Part shown: one piece after another, positions 44,803-55,638 of the stretch
How positions within the stretch are numbered: position 1 is the first letter of the stretch
Layout: every line of letters begins with the position of its first letter
Source: Paraburkholderia largidicola
Lineage (GTDB): Bacteria; Pseudomonadota; Gammaproteobacteria; Burkholderiales; Burkholderiaceae
Direction of reading: 5' to 3'
Length of the DNA: 64,000 nt
Assembly (NCBI RefSeq): GCF_013426895.1
Contig: NZ_AP023175.1
Coordinates: forward strand, 496,001 to 560,000
The notes under the pieces: generated by a model
The model's database searches: none
The model's input: only the letters and a program-made list of their open reading frames with translations
What the model was told of the DNA's origin: nothing
Translations under genes and position numbers: made by a program

Positions 44803-46515
44803 ATGCACACGTGGTATCAGACCTACCTGCCCCTCGGCAGCCTCTGGCTATCCGCGCTCGCGGCCAGCATTCCCATTGTCTTTTTCTTCGTCGCGCTGGC
44901 GGGACTGCGACTGAAGGGTCACGTCGCGGCGGCAGGCACGCTGGCGCTGTCGCTGGCCGTCGCGATCTTCGCGTACGGCATGCCGGTGCAGCAGGCGTTC
45001 GCGGCGGCGGGCTTCGGCTTCGCGTACGGCATATGGCCGATCGCGTGGATCATCGTCACGGCCGTGTTCCTCTACAAACTGGTCGTGAAGACGGGACAGT
45101 TCGACATCATCCGCGCATCCGTGCTTGCACTGACCGACGACCAGCGTCTGCAACTGCTGCTGATCGGCTTTTCGTTCGGCGCGTTTCTCGAAGGCGCTGC
45201 GGGCTTCGGCGCGCCCGTCGCGATCACAGCGGCGCTGCTCGTCGGGCTGGGCTTCGACCCGATCAAGGCGGCGGGTCTGTGCCTGATCGCGAACACCGCG
45301 CCCGTCGCGTTCGGCGCGATGGGTATTCCGATCATCGTCGCGGGCCAGGTGACGGGCATCGATCCGTTTCTGATCGGCGCGACGGCGGGCCGTCAATTGC
45401 CGCTGCTTTCGCTCGCCGTGCCGTTCTGGCTCGTGTTCATGATGGACGGCAAGCGCGGCCTCAAGGAAACGTGGCCGGCGGCACTGGTCGCGGGCGGCAG
45501 CTTCGCCGTCACGCAATACTTCACGTCGAATCACATCGGACCCGAACTCCCGGACATCACGTCGGCGCTCGTCAGCCTCGTTGCGCTCGCGTCGTTCCTG
45601 AAGGTCTGGCAACCGCGCCGCGCTCGCGATACGGCACGTGGGGCTGTAAGTGGTGGCGCAGCGGCGTTGTCGGGATTCGGCGGCTTTGGAGGCGGTTCGA
45701 ATGGCGCTGTGGGCGTCAGCCGTCGCGCGTCGCCTTATACGCTTGCGCAAACCATCCGCGCATGGGCGCCGTTCGGCATTCTGACTGCCGTCGTCACCAT
45801 CTGGAGCCTGCAACCGTTCAAGGCGCTGTTCGCGTCGAAGGGCGCGCTCGCGTGGAGCATCCTCAAGTTCAAGGTGCCCGCGCTCGATCAACTCGTGATG
45901 AAGACGGCGCCCATCGTCGCGACCCCGAAAGCGTACGAAGCCGTGCTCAAGATCGATCTGCTCTCCGCAGTCGGCACGGCGATCCTCGCGACGGCGCTGA
46001 TCTCGATGGTGCTGCTGCGCGTGAAGCCTCGCGATGCACTCGCGACGTTCGGCGAAACGCTGAAGGAACTGCGCCGCCCGGTGCTGTCGATCGGTCTCGT
46101 GCTGTCGTTCGCTTTCGTTGCGAACTACTCGGGGATGTCGTCGACGCTCGCGCTGCTGCTCGCCGGAACGGGCGCCGCTTTCCCGTTCTTCTCGCCTGTG
46201 CTCGGCTGGCTCGGTGTGTTCCTGACGGGTTCGGATACGTCGTCGAATGCGCTGTTCTGCTCGCTTCAGCATGCTACCGCGCATCAGATCGGCGTGTCGG
46301 ACACCTTGCTCGTGGCTGCAAACACAACGGGCGGCGTGACGGGCAAGATGATCTCGCCGCAGTCGATTGCCGTGGCCTGCGCGGCGACGGGGCTGGTCGG
46401 ACGCGAGTCGGAACTGTTCCGCTTCACGGTGCGGCATAGCCTGCTGTTCGCGCTGATCGTCGGTCTGATCACGCTGTTGCAGGCTTACGTGCTACCTGGC
46501 ATGTTGCCGGGTTGA
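44803..46515 (+). CDS. lldP: L-lactate permease (LctP family)
   Basis: A 570-residue permease with about twelve to fourteen membrane segments, starting at ATG 44803 behind GGAGGAGA. Family segments are present: [40 protein letters not shown] and [20 protein letters not shown]. Residues about 270-312 form a Gly/Ala/Ser-rich cytoplasmic loop ([20 protein letters not shown]). It imports lactate or glycolate with protons and lies 114 bases after lutB under the same likely control. A strong terminator follows. Confidence 0.93.
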   Translation: MHTWYQTYLPLGSLWLSALAASIPIVFFFVALAGLRLKGHVAAAGTLALSLAVAIFAYGMPVQQAFAAAGFGFAYGIWPIAWIIVTAVFLYKLVVKTGQFDIIRASVLALTDDQRLQLLLIGFSFGAFLEGAAGFGAPVAITAALLVGLGFDPIKAAGLCLIANTAPVAFGAMGIPIIVAGQVTGIDPFLIGATAGRQLPLLSLAVPFWLVFMMDGKRGLKETWPAALVAGGSFAVTQYFTSNHIGPELPDITSALVSLVALASFLKVWQPRRARDTARGAVSGGAAALSGFGGFGGGSNGAVGVSRRASPYTLAQTIRAWAPFGILTAVVTIWSLQPFKALFASKGALAWSILKFKVPALDQLVMKTAPIVATPKAYEAVLKIDLLSAVGTAILATALISMVLLRVKPRDALATFGETLKELRRPVLSIGLVLSFAFVANYSGMSSTLALLLAGTGAAFPFFSPVLGWLGVFLTGSDTSSNALFCSLQHATAHQIGVSDTLLVAANTTGGVTGKMISPQSIAVACAATGLVGRESELFRFTVRHSLLFALIVGLITLLQAYVLPGMLPG

Positions 46516-46540
46516 TCGTCCGGTTGTATCGCGCATGATG

Positions 46541-46568
46541 AACGCCCGCTCTCTTGAGCGGGCGTTTC
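46541..46568. terminator. Bidirectional terminator between lldP and the GcvA-like gene
   Basis: AACGCCCGCTC (46541-46551) and GAGCGGGCGTT (46556-46566) form an 11-bp stem with a TCTT loop; T-runs follow on the plus strand, and the A pair precedes on the other. Both flanking genes converge on it. Confidence 0.85.
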
Positions 46569-46571
46569 TGT

Positions 46572-47450
46572 TCATGGCTCGCCGATGAACCACGCCTTCA
46601 GGGTCGCCGCACCCGGCTTGAGTTCGATCGACTGCGGATGCACGAGGTAATACGCGGTCTTCAAAGGCAGACTCTGGCCGAATGGATCGATCAGCGACTT
46701 CGCTGCCATCTCCGCTTCCGTCAGCACCGCGCTCGTCAGCACGACGCCCTGCCCGCGCACAGCGGCCTCGATCGCCATCAGCGACTGGTCGAAATGAATG
46801 CCTGCAATGCCGTCGATCTGCCGCGTAGACAGCTTGCTGAATTTCTTCAGCCACGTCGTCCAGTGCGGATGCAGCGTGTTGTGCAGCAGCGTTGCTCGTT
46901 GCAGATCGTCCGGGCCTTTCAGCTTCAAACGTCTCGCATACGATGGACTGCAATAGACGCGCGCTTCATCGGCATGTAGCAGTTGCACGTGCAGATCGGG
47001 CGCGTTGCCGTCGAAATAGCGCACGGCCAGATTGATCGACTGCAGTTCGAAATCGACCATCGCGGTCGTCGTATTCAGCTCCAGCGCGATGTCCGGATGC
47101 GCGATCAGAAAGTCCGTCATGCGCGGCGCGAACCATTTGGCCGCGAAGCTGGGCGGCATCGACACGCGCACGCCCTTGCTCTGGTTCTCACGCACGCGGC
47201 GGCTTGCATGCATGATCTGCGCGAGCGCGGGCTGAATCTGTGCGTAGTAGGCGCGCGCTTCGTCCGTTGGAACGATCTGCCGCACCTGACGCGCGAACAG
47301 CGCGACGCCGAGCCACGCCTCGAGCTTCTGGATCTGCTGGCCAACCGCGCCGGGCGTCACGTTCAGTTCATCGGCGGCTGCAGAAAAACTGTTCAGACGC
47401 ATTGCAGATTCGAACGCGACCAGCGCTTTTAAGGGTGGCATACCGGACAT
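46572..47450 (-). CDS. LysR-family regulator, GcvA-like
   Basis: A 292-residue regulator read from ATG 47450; ATG 47441 is also possible. The winged helix has the GcvA-like form PPLKALVAFESAMRLNSFSA and NVTPGAVGQQIQKLEAWLGV. The effector domain contains MPPSFAAKWFAPRMTDFLIA and INLAVRYFDG, typical of the GcvA/AmpR branch. It is divergent from the EamA transporter gene across about 90 bases and probably controls it. Confidence 0.88.
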   Translation of the reverse strand: MSGMPPLKALVAFESAMRLNSFSAAADELNVTPGAVGQQIQKLEAWLGVALFARQVRQIVPTDEARAYYAQIQPALAQIMHASRRVRENQSKGVRVSMPPSFAAKWFAPRMTDFLIAHPDIALELNTTTAMVDFELQSINLAVRYFDGNAPDLHVQLLHADEARVYCSPSYARRLKLKGPDDLQRATLLHNTLHPHWTTWLKKFSKLSTRQIDGIAGIHFDQSLMAIEAAVRGQGVVLTSAVLTEAEMAAKSLIDPFGQSLPLKTAYYLVHPQSIELKPGAATLKAWFIGEP

Positions 47451-47539
47451 AGGATAGTTTTTCTGCAGTATCGACGAGAACAAATCGTTTGTACCGCATC
47501 CGTGCGCGCAGCACAATCGGCGCATCGTCCTCGCATCCG

Positions 47540-48463
47540 ATGGTGTTTGCCATGAATCCCGCTTATCTCGCGTTCGCGCTGCTCGGCCTGATCTGGGGCA
47601 GCAATTTTCTTTTCATGAAGTGGGCCAGCCTATGGATCACGCCCGCGCAGATCGTGTTCCTGCGCGTGCTGTTCGGTTTTTTACCGCTGCTCGTCTACGC
47701 CTTCGCGACCAAAGCGCTCGCGTGGAAGCAATTGCGCCATGCGCATCACTTCGTCGTGATGTCGCTGCTCGCGACGAGCGTTTACTACTATGCGTTTGCC
47801 AAAGGCGCGTCGCTGTTGCTGTCGAGCGTGGCGGGCATGTTGAGCGGTGCGATACCGCTTTTCTCGTTCGTCTGCGCGTGGGCGCTGTTGCGCGCGGAAC
47901 GACCCAGCCTGCGCATGATGATCGGCGTGGTGTGCGGGTTCGTTGGCGTGTTGATGATCGCGCGGCCGTGGAATGGCGCCGTCGCGAGCGTCGATCTGAG
48001 CGGCGTCGCCTATATGGCGGCGGGATCGTTGAGCGTGGGCTGCTCGTTCGTCTACGCGCGGCGCTTTCTGTCGAAGCTCGACATGTCGCCCGTCGCGCTG
48101 TCGACATGGCAGATCGGTTTTGCGCTGTTGACGATTGCCTGCGTGACGCCATTCAACGGCATGACGCAGATTGCGCACGATGCGCGCGCCGCCGTCGGCA
48201 TCGTGCTCGGGCTTGGTCTGCTCGGCACAGGCGTCGCGTATATCCTGTACTACTTCATCGTGCAACGGCTCGGCGCGCTTGCAGCTTCGAGCGTCACGTA
48301 TATTCCGCCCGTCATTGCACTGGGAATCGGCGTGCTGGTCGCGCACGAACCGATTCATCCGCTCGATCTGCTCGCGATGACCTGCATACTCGGCGGTGTG
48401 TTCCTGCTGCAAAGCGGTCGCAGTCCGCAAAAGACCGCGACCGTGGCGCGACGGCCAGCGTAA
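47540..48463 (+). CDS. EamA/DMT-family permease
   Basis: A 307-residue protein with ten predicted membrane helices in two EamA repeats, starting at ATG 47540; ATG 47552 is equally possible. It has LLGLIWGSNFLFMKWASLWI at the first repeat and LLGTGVAYILYYFIVQRLGA followed by VTYIPPVIALGIGVLVAHEP in the second. Such proteins export amino acids or other metabolites; no substrate can be named. Its stop is three bases from that of the convergent PiuC-like gene. Confidence 0.88.
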   Translation: MVFAMNPAYLAFALLGLIWGSNFLFMKWASLWITPAQIVFLRVLFGFLPLLVYAFATKALAWKQLRHAHHFVVMSLLATSVYYYAFAKGASLLLSSVAGMLSGAIPLFSFVCAWALLRAERPSLRMMIGVVCGFVGVLMIARPWNGAVASVDLSGVAYMAAGSLSVGCSFVYARRFLSKLDMSPVALSTWQIGFALLTIACVTPFNGMTQIAHDARAAVGIVLGLGLLGTGVAYILYYFIVQRLGALAASSVTYIPPVIALGIGVLVAHEPIHPLDLLAMTCILGGVFLLQSGRSPQKTATVARRPA

Positions 48464-48466
48464 CGA

Positions 48467-49150
48467 TCAGGTGTCGCTCCACATACGCAGCAGGTTGTGA
48501 TAACAACCCACCAGCGTACGGCGCGCCGCTTCATCGCCGTTCGAGGCATTCAGGCGCTGTATCGCGCCGTCGAGATCGAACAGCATCGCGCGTTGCGTGT
48601 CGTCGCGCACGAGGCTTTGCGCCCAGAAGAAACTCGAAACGCGCGCACCGCGCGTCACGGGCCGCACCTGGTGCAGGCTCGTGCCGGGATACACAATGGC
48701 ATGTCCCGCAGGCAGCTTCACTTCCTGCACGCCGAAGGTATCTTCGACCAGCAGTTCGCCGCCGTCGTATTCATCCGGCGGCGTGAGAAACAGCGTGATC
48801 GAAATATCGGTGCGAACGCGCACGCCGCTGCCCGGCACGAGCCGGATCGCCCCATCGACATGACTGCCGAAGTGCATCCCGCCTTCATAGCGGTTGAAGA
48901 GCGGCGGATACACCTTGTTCGGCAGCGCGGCGCTGATGAACAGCGGGTGACGTTCCAGCGACGCGACAATCCGGTCGCCCATTTCCAGCGCGATCTGCGA
49001 GCCTTCCGCGATCTGCTGGTTGCGCTTGACGGGCGCGCCCTGATAGCCGGCCGTCGCGCGGCCATCCACCCATGCATCGCTGGCTTCGAGCGCCGCGCGC
49101 ATCGCGGCGGCTTCGGCGGGACTCAGTACGTCCGGGATCGAAACAATCAT
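48467..49150 (-). CDS. piuC: PKHD-type Fe(II)/2-oxoglutarate hydroxylase, PiuC-like
   Basis: A 227-residue dioxygenase starting at ATG 49150. The facial triad is visible: His and Asp in [13 protein letters not shown], distal His in [12 protein letters not shown], and the 2-oxoglutarate Arg in [14 protein letters not shown]. The opening [20 protein letters not shown] and the KRNQQI segment are typical of the PiuC/YbiX family. These genes accompany TonB-dependent siderophore receptors of the Fiu/PiuA type, as here, 100 bases downstream of the receptor gene. The substrate is unknown. Confidence 0.92.
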   Translation of the reverse strand: MIVSIPDVLSPAEAAAMRAALEASDAWVDGRATAGYQGAPVKRNQQIAEGSQIALEMGDRIVASLERHPLFISAALPNKVYPPLFNRYEGGMHFGSHVDGAIRLVPGSGVRVRTDISITLFLTPPDEYDGGELLVEDTFGVQEVKLPAGHAIVYPGTSLHQVRPVTRGARVSSFFWAQSLVRDDTQRAMLFDLDGAIQRLNASNGDEAARRTLVGCYHNLLRMWSDT

Positions 49151-49250
49151 GGTTCAACGTTCCTGCATAAGCGGCAGCGCCGCGCGCCTCCGCATGAATT
49201 GCTTCAAGCGGGCGGGCGCGCGGCGTGCCGTGGGCTATCGCTTCGTGCGA

Positions 49251-51488
49251 TCAGAAGAAGCGATAGTTTAGCGTCGCGAGGAACGTACGGCCGTAACCCG
49301 GCACCGCGCGTCCGCCGTCGGACGGAATCAGCGCGTCGTAGTAGTTCTTGTCGGTCAGGTTCAAGACGTTGATCTGGACGTCGTAACGCTTCGCGTGATA
49401 CGCAGCCATCGCATCCCAGCGCGTGTAGCCGCCGACCTGCACGAGGTTGTTGTTGGCCGCATAGCGCGACGACATGTACGTCGGACCGCCGCCGATTTCC
49501 CAATGCGGCGTGAACGCATACGTGGTCCACAGCGTCAGCGTATTGCGCGGCGTATTCGCGGGCGTCTTGCCTTGCGTGCCGTCGAACGCCTGCAGGATCA
49601 CACCGTCCATGTACGTGTAGCCGCCGAACACCTGCCACTTGTCCGTGATGTGGCCGGCAAGACCCAACTGATAGCCGCGCACGCGGATATCGCCGTCGAG
49701 CGTGTAGCTGCCGTCGGGGTTCGCGGTCCGCGCATTCGTCTTTTCGATGTTGAACAGCGACTGCGTGACGGACAGACCGCCGCCGAGCAGATCCAGCTTC
49801 GCGCCGACTTCATACGACTTGTTGTGCTCGGGCGGCAGGTTCTGCTGGCCGTTGGTGAGCGTCAGCGCTTCGAGCGACGGATCGAACGACGTGCCGTACG
49901 ACACATAGTACGACTGCCAGTCGGCCGGCTGATAAATGATGCCGCCGCGCACGCTGGTGAAGAAATTGGTCTGCGTCGCGTAGCCCGGCAGGTTGATCGA
50001 ATTCTTGATCGACGCTTCGTAGCGGTCCCAGCGCACGCCGCCCACCACTTTCCAGTGCTCGCCGAGCGAGATCGTATCGTTCAAATACAGGCCCACGCCG
50101 TTCGCGCTCGATTCCGCGAGATTGGTCGCTACTTCCTTCACGTTCGCAGGGCGCGGCGTGTACGGCGGATCGATCAGCGGCACGACACCGATCGTGTTCG
50201 ACGTCATGCCCGGCGAGGTCGCCGTGAACGTCTGGTTGCTATACGTTTCGTGACTCAGATCGACGCCGGCGAGCAGGTCATGCTTGACCGGGCCCGTGTT
50301 GAACTTCCACTCGACGTCGGTCGAGTTGTAGACCGAGTGGTCGTTGATGTTGCGGTCCTTGCCCTGCAGCTTCACGAACAGTTTCGACGGATCGATATTC
50401 GTGAAGTTGCCGTTGGCAAGCGCCGTGGACGTCGACAGCGGCCCCGTCAGCACCGCCGCCGCATTGGTCGCGCGCGCGTCCGTGCTGTAGTGGCTGAACT
50501 GCGTCTGGTTGCGCACCGTCACGTCGTCGTTGAAGCGGTGCTTGATGCGCGCGCTGAAGGTCTGGACGTCCTGAATCGTGCGGTCATCGGTGTAGCCGTA
50601 GAACGTGCCGCGATTCACGGGCGCGGGATGGCCGTTCAGCGGCGGAACGCCGTAGTCGGGCTGATCGCGGTTGTGCTGGATCAGCGCGGACAGCGTGATT
50701 TCCGTCGGCGTGCCGATGCCGAACTTCACTTCGGGCGCGACGCCATAGTCCTTGTTCTTCATCACGTCGCGCGACGAGCCGAGGCTCTGGCCGAACGCGT
50801 TGATACGGAACGCCGAGGTGTCGGTGATCGGCGTGTCGAGGTCGACCGTGGTGCGATAACGGTCATGCGTGCCTGCCTGCACGGAGACGTCGGCGCGCTT
50901 TTTCAGCTGCGGCTCCTTGCTGACCTGGTTGATCACGCCGCCCGTCGAGCCGCGCCCGAAGTACAGCGACGACGGACCATACAGCACATCGATCGATTCG
51001 AGGTTGAACGTGTCGCGATAGTATTGGCCGCGATCGCGGAAACCGTCGAGATAGATGTCGGTACGCGCCGAGAAGCCACGCAGGTTGATGTTGTTGCCGA
51101 TCTGGCCGCCTTCGGCGGCACCGATGGTGATGCCGGGCACGTTGCGCAGCGCGTCGGAGAACGAACTCGCAGCCTGCGACTGCAGCACAGCCTTCGGAAT
51201 GACGGTGACGGCCTGCGGAATATCGCGCAGCGCGGTCGGCACCTTCGCGCCGACACTCGACGTATCGGGCTGGAAGTCGGTGGCGTTGTCGACCTGCCCC
51301 GTCACCTTGACGGCGGGCAGGGTGTTGCTTTCGGAAGGCTGGCTGGCCGAGGGCTGGCTGGCGGGAGAAGCGAACGTTGCAGCCTGGGCAACCTGTACTG
51401 CCGGTGTGGCTGGCGCCGTCGTTTGAGCGTAGAGCGGCGTCGCAAAGACGGCCATGACGGCCGCTGCGAGTGGCGTGGTTCGAAGCAT
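49251..51488 (-). CDS. TonB-dependent catecholate siderophore receptor, Fiu/PiuA-like
   Basis: A 745-residue outer-membrane receptor starting at ATG 51488 behind CAGGGA. It has a signal peptide (cleavage after PLYA), a plug domain (residues about 70-200: RDIPQAVTVIPKAVLQSQAA, RNVPGITIGAAEGG, GFRDRGQYYRDTFNLESIDV) and a 22-strand barrel ending in FLATLNYRFF with terminal Phe. It groups by eye with the catechol-siderophore receptors Fiu and PiuA, and the downstream piuC supports this. A Fur-box-like sequence lies about 120 bases upstream. Confidence 0.93.
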   Translation of the reverse strand: MLRTTPLAAAVMAVFATPLYAQTTAPATPAVQVAQAATFASPASQPSASQPSESNTLPAVKVTGQVDNATDFQPDTSSVGAKVPTALRDIPQAVTVIPKAVLQSQAASSFSDALRNVPGITIGAAEGGQIGNNINLRGFSARTDIYLDGFRDRGQYYRDTFNLESIDVLYGPSSLYFGRGSTGGVINQVSKEPQLKKRADVSVQAGTHDRYRTTVDLDTPITDTSAFRINAFGQSLGSSRDVMKNKDYGVAPEVKFGIGTPTEITLSALIQHNRDQPDYGVPPLNGHPAPVNRGTFYGYTDDRTIQDVQTFSARIKHRFNDDVTVRNQTQFSHYSTDARATNAAAVLTGPLSTSTALANGNFTNIDPSKLFVKLQGKDRNINDHSVYNSTDVEWKFNTGPVKHDLLAGVDLSHETYSNQTFTATSPGMTSNTIGVVPLIDPPYTPRPANVKEVATNLAESSANGVGLYLNDTISLGEHWKVVGGVRWDRYEASIKNSINLPGYATQTNFFTSVRGGIIYQPADWQSYYVSYGTSFDPSLEALTLTNGQQNLPPEHNKSYEVGAKLDLLGGGLSVTQSLFNIEKTNARTANPDGSYTLDGDIRVRGYQLGLAGHITDKWQVFGGYTYMDGVILQAFDGTQGKTPANTPRNTLTLWTTYAFTPHWEIGGGPTYMSSRYAANNNLVQVGGYTRWDAMAAYHAKRYDVQINVLNLTDKNYYDALIPSDGGRAVPGYGRTFLATLNYRFF

Positions 51489-51609
51489 CACGATTCCCTG
51501 TCGTTGTAACTGATTTTTTCTTGGTGCAACGGGCGGTGCCTGCCCGTCCGGTTCGCGTGTCCACGCGAACCGCCCCGCCGGTAACTGTCCCCCCGGCCGG
51601 CTCCTTCTA

Positions 51610-51628
51610 AATGAGAATCGGTATCATT
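51610..51628 (-). promoter_or_regulatory. Fur box of the siderophore receptor
   Basis: AATGAGAATCGGTATCATT is 19 bases with inverted AATGA/TCATT ends. It matches most positions of the classical Fur consensus GATAATGATWATCATTATC. Iron repression is inferred. Confidence 0.75.
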
Positions 51629-51764
51629 ACATGAACGGTAATGGTTCGCAATCACCCGTAAGGCATATGTGGTCATTGCGCATCACTCTTTTAAATGACA
51701 GTTCGCTTCGATTGATGGATGAATCGTGCCTGTTTAATTGCTGTTTCGAGCCGATGAAAACCAA

Positions 51765-51797
51765 TAAAAAACGGGCGGCGTCTTTCGACACCGCCCG
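51765..51797 (-). terminator. Terminator of the glpSTPQUV-like operon
   Basis: CGGGCGG (51772-51778) pairs with CCGCCCG (51791-51797), with GTC/GAC pairing inside. On the minus strand it is followed by TTTTTT, 33 bases after the glpV stop. Confidence 0.85.
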
Positions 51798-51829
51798 CTT
51801 CAACCTTCCCGCTTTTCTACATCGAATGA

Positions 51830-53572
51830 CTAGCGAACCTTGCCCGCCTTCCACGCTGCAAGCAACTGGTCGTACTTGACCGTTTCGCCCTTCGGCTTTT
51901 CGTTGGCGAGTTTCTTCCAGGGCGCATGCTGATCCGAGAGCCATTTCGACGGATCGCTTTCCGCGTTCAATTCCGGCGCGCACACCTTCATGCCGGCGCG
52001 CTGCAAACGGCCCAGCACCTGGTCCATTTCCTTCGCGAGGCTGTCCATCGCGGCTTGCGGCGTCTTCTCGCCGGCGGCCGCGGTCGCGACGTTCTTCCAC
52101 CAGAGCTGCGCCATCTTCGGATAGTCAGGCACGTTGTTGCCTGTCGGCGTCCACGCGACACGCGCCGGGCTGCGATAGAACTCGATCAGGCCGCCGTACT
52201 TGTCGGCGTTCTTCGTGAAGTAATCGCTATGAATGTCGGAGTCGCGAATGAACGTGAGACCGACAATCGACTTCTTCAGCGATACCGACTTCGACGTCAC
52301 GAATTGCGCGTAAAGCCATGCGGCGGCACGCTGGTTCGCGGGCGTCGACTTGAAGAAGGTCCACGAGCCGACGTCCTGATAGCCGTTCTGCATGCCGTCC
52401 TTCCAGTACGGGCCGTGCGGCGACGGCGCCATGCGCCATTTCGGCGTGCCGTCCGCATTCGTCACGTTGCCGGGCTTGAGCATCGACGCCGTGAACGCGG
52501 TGTACCAGAAGATCTGCTGCGCGATCTTGCCTTGCGCGGGAACCGGGCCCGCCTCGCTGAACGTCATGCCGGACGCTTCAGGCGGCGCATACTTCTTCAG
52601 CCAGTCGACGTACTTGGTAGTGGCAAAAACGGCAGCCGGGCTATTCGTGCCGCCACCGCGCGACACCGATGCACCCACGGGATGGCAGCCGTCCGGCGTC
52701 ACGCGAATGCCCCATTCGTCGACGGGTATGCCGTTCGGAATGCCCTTATCGGCTTCGCCCGCCATCGAAAGCCATGCGTCCGTGAAGCGCCATCCAAGCG
52801 ACGGGTCTTTCTTGCCGTAGTCCATGTGGCCGTAGACTTTTTCACCGTCGACGGTCTTCACGTCGTTCGTGAAGAAGTCGGCGATGTCTTCATACGCCGA
52901 CCAGTTCACAGGCACGCCGAGATCATAGCCATACTTCGCCTTGAACTTGTCCTGCAGATCTTTGCGCGCAAACCAGTCCGCGCGGAACCAGTACAGATTG
53001 GCGAACTGCTGGTCGGGCAACTGATAGAGCTTTTTATCCGGCGCAGTCGTGAAACTCGTGCCAATGAAGTCTTTCAGATCGAGGCCCGGATTCGTGTACT
53101 GCTTGCCCTCGCCCGCCATGTAATCGGACAGCGGCACGATCACGCCATACCGATAGTGCGTGCCGATCAGATCCGAGTCCGAAATCCAGCCGTCATAGAT
53201 GCTTTGACCGGATTGCATCGACGTCTGCAGCTTCTCGACGACATCGCCTTCCTGAATGATGTCGTGCTTGACCTGAATGCCCGTGATTTCCGTGAATGCC
53301 TTGGCAAGCGTCTTCGATTCATACATGTGCGTGTCGATCGTTTCCGACACCACGTGCACTTCCTTGACGCCTTGCGATTTGAGTTTCGCAGCTGTATCGA
53401 TGAACCATTTCATTTCGTCCATCTGCTGCTGCTTGGTCAGCGTACTCGGCTGGAATTCGCTATCGACCCATTTCTGCGCTTCTGGCGTACCCGCCAGTGC
53501 AGCGTGATTCGCACAAGCCCCCGCGACCACTCCTGCCACTGCGAGCGCGACGATCCGTCTCCTGTGTTGCAT
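51830..53572 (-). CDS. glpV: Glycerol ABC transporter substrate-binding protein
   Basis: A 580-residue periplasmic binding protein starting at ATG 53572 behind CAGGAGA. The signal peptide (RRRIVALAVAGVVAGACANH, cleavage near AALA) is followed by a large extracellular-solute-binding domain (VHVVSETIDTHMYESKTLAK, GIQVKHDIIQEGDVVEKLQT, YDGWISDSDLIGTHYRYGVI). It is longer than most sugar-binding proteins. This and the operon order match GlpV of the glpSTPQUV glycerol importer described in Rhizobium leguminosarum. It is the last gene of the operon and is followed by a terminator. Confidence 0.85.
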   Translation of the reverse strand: MQHRRRIVALAVAGVVAGACANHAALAGTPEAQKWVDSEFQPSTLTKQQQMDEMKWFIDTAAKLKSQGVKEVHVVSETIDTHMYESKTLAKAFTEITGIQVKHDIIQEGDVVEKLQTSMQSGQSIYDGWISDSDLIGTHYRYGVIVPLSDYMAGEGKQYTNPGLDLKDFIGTSFTTAPDKKLYQLPDQQFANLYWFRADWFARKDLQDKFKAKYGYDLGVPVNWSAYEDIADFFTNDVKTVDGEKVYGHMDYGKKDPSLGWRFTDAWLSMAGEADKGIPNGIPVDEWGIRVTPDGCHPVGASVSRGGGTNSPAAVFATTKYVDWLKKYAPPEASGMTFSEAGPVPAQGKIAQQIFWYTAFTASMLKPGNVTNADGTPKWRMAPSPHGPYWKDGMQNGYQDVGSWTFFKSTPANQRAAAWLYAQFVTSKSVSLKKSIVGLTFIRDSDIHSDYFTKNADKYGGLIEFYRSPARVAWTPTGNNVPDYPKMAQLWWKNVATAAAGEKTPQAAMDSLAKEMDQVLGRLQRAGMKVCAPELNAESDPSKWLSDQHAPWKKLANEKPKGETVKYDQLLAAWKAGKVR

Positions 53573-53658
53573 GGTCTTCTCCTGTGTCTCCACACCCCTT
53601 TGGATCATCAGCCGGTTGCCGCCCGGGGCATCAACGAAACCGGTTTATTCTTGACGCT

Positions 53659-53940
53659 TTATCCCTTCCACATGACCGCGAGCAGCACGACGACAGACGC
53701 CGCAAAGCCCGGCCATGCGCTCGCGCCTTCGCCGCTGATCGCAATCCATGCGAGATTCACGTAAGCCGCCGTCAACAGTCCGATAAAGAGCCTGTCGCCA
53801 CGCGTCGTCGCAATCGGCAGAAAGCCTTTGCGTTCGATAGTCGGCGCGCGCAACTCCCATAACGTCATGCCCGCGAGCATCGCGACGACGCAGCCGAAGA
53901 AGATCGCGACTTCCGGTGTCCAGTACATCCACGTGAACAT
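53659..53940 (-). CDS. glpU: DUF2160 small membrane protein of the glycerol ABC operon
   Basis: A 93-residue protein with three predicted membrane helices, starting at ATG 53940. Its A is shared with the last base of the glpQ stop (GTGATG context), so the two are translationally coupled. The start MFTWMYWTPEVAIFFGCVVA and the central GFLPIATTRGDRLFIGLLTA are the DUF2160 signature. This family is found with glycerol ABC importers; its role is unknown, possibly assembly or an auxiliary membrane subunit. Confidence 0.86.
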   Translation of the reverse strand: MFTWMYWTPEVAIFFGCVVAMLAGMTLWELRAPTIERKGFLPIATTRGDRLFIGLLTAAYVNLAWIAISGEGASAWPGFAASVVVLLAVMWKG

Positions 53941-54744
53941 CACACTCTCCCCATCGCAAAGCCCTTCGCGATGTAGTTGCGCACGAAGTAAATGACGAGC
54001 GCGCCAGGAATGATGGTGAGCACGCCGGCCGCGGACAGCACGCCCCAATCCATGCCCGCCGCCGATACCGTGCGCGTCATCACGGCAGCAATCGGCTTGG
54101 CGTTGACGGTGGTCAGCGTGCGCGCAAGCAGCAGTTCGACCCAGCTGAACATGAAGCAGAAGAACGCCGTCACGCCGACACCCGCCTTGATCAAAGGCAG
54201 AAAGATCTTGATGAAAAACGCGGGGAACGAATAGCCGTCGATATACGCGGTCTCGTCGATTTCACGCGACACGCCCGACATGAAGCCTTCGAGTATCCAC
54301 ACCGCGAGCGGCACATTGAACAGCATGTGCGCGAGCGCGACGGCGACATACGTGTCCATCAGTCCGACACTTGAATAAAGCTGGAAGAACGGCAACAGGA
54401 ACACGGCGGGCGGCGTCATCCGGTTGGTGAGCAGCCAGAAGAACATATGCTTGTCACCGAGAAAGCGATAGCGCGAGAACGCGTACGCAGCCGGCAATGC
54501 GACGAGTACCGACATCACCGTATTCATCAATACATAAACAATCGAATTGATGTAGCCCCAGTACCACGACGGGTCGGTGAAGATCACCTTGAAGTTGTCG
54601 AATGTCACCTGATGCGGCCAGATCGAAAACGCCGACATCGTTTCTTCGTTCGTGCGCAGCGAGATCGACAGCATCCAGTAGAGCGGAATCAACGCGAACG
54701 CGATATAGCCGAGCAGGACGAGCGCGCGTATCCAGCGGCGGTTG

Positions 54745-54752
<8 letters not shown>
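53940..54752 (-). CDS. glpQ: Glycerol ABC transporter permease
   Basis: A 270-residue MalG-type permease with six membrane helices, starting at ATG 54752. The cytoplasmic EAA loop reads EIDETAYIDGYSFPAFFIKI followed by FLPLI, the coupling helix to an ATPase. It overlaps the end of glpP by eight bases. It pairs with GlpP to form the membrane channel. Confidence 0.88.

Positions 54753-55637
<885 letters not shown>

Positions 55638-55638
<1 letters not shown>

Larger units (their letters stand above)
51489..51829. other. Region between siderophore receptor and glycerol ABC operon
   Basis: A 341-base stretch with the Fur box and receptor promoter at its left and the ABC-operon terminator at its right. 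The frames inside it show no coding support. Confidence 0.5.

Noticed and set aside
49395..51509. A 704-codon antisense frame over the siderophore receptor
   Set aside because: Antisense shadow; the receptor has signal peptide, plug, barrel and terminal Phe on the other strand.
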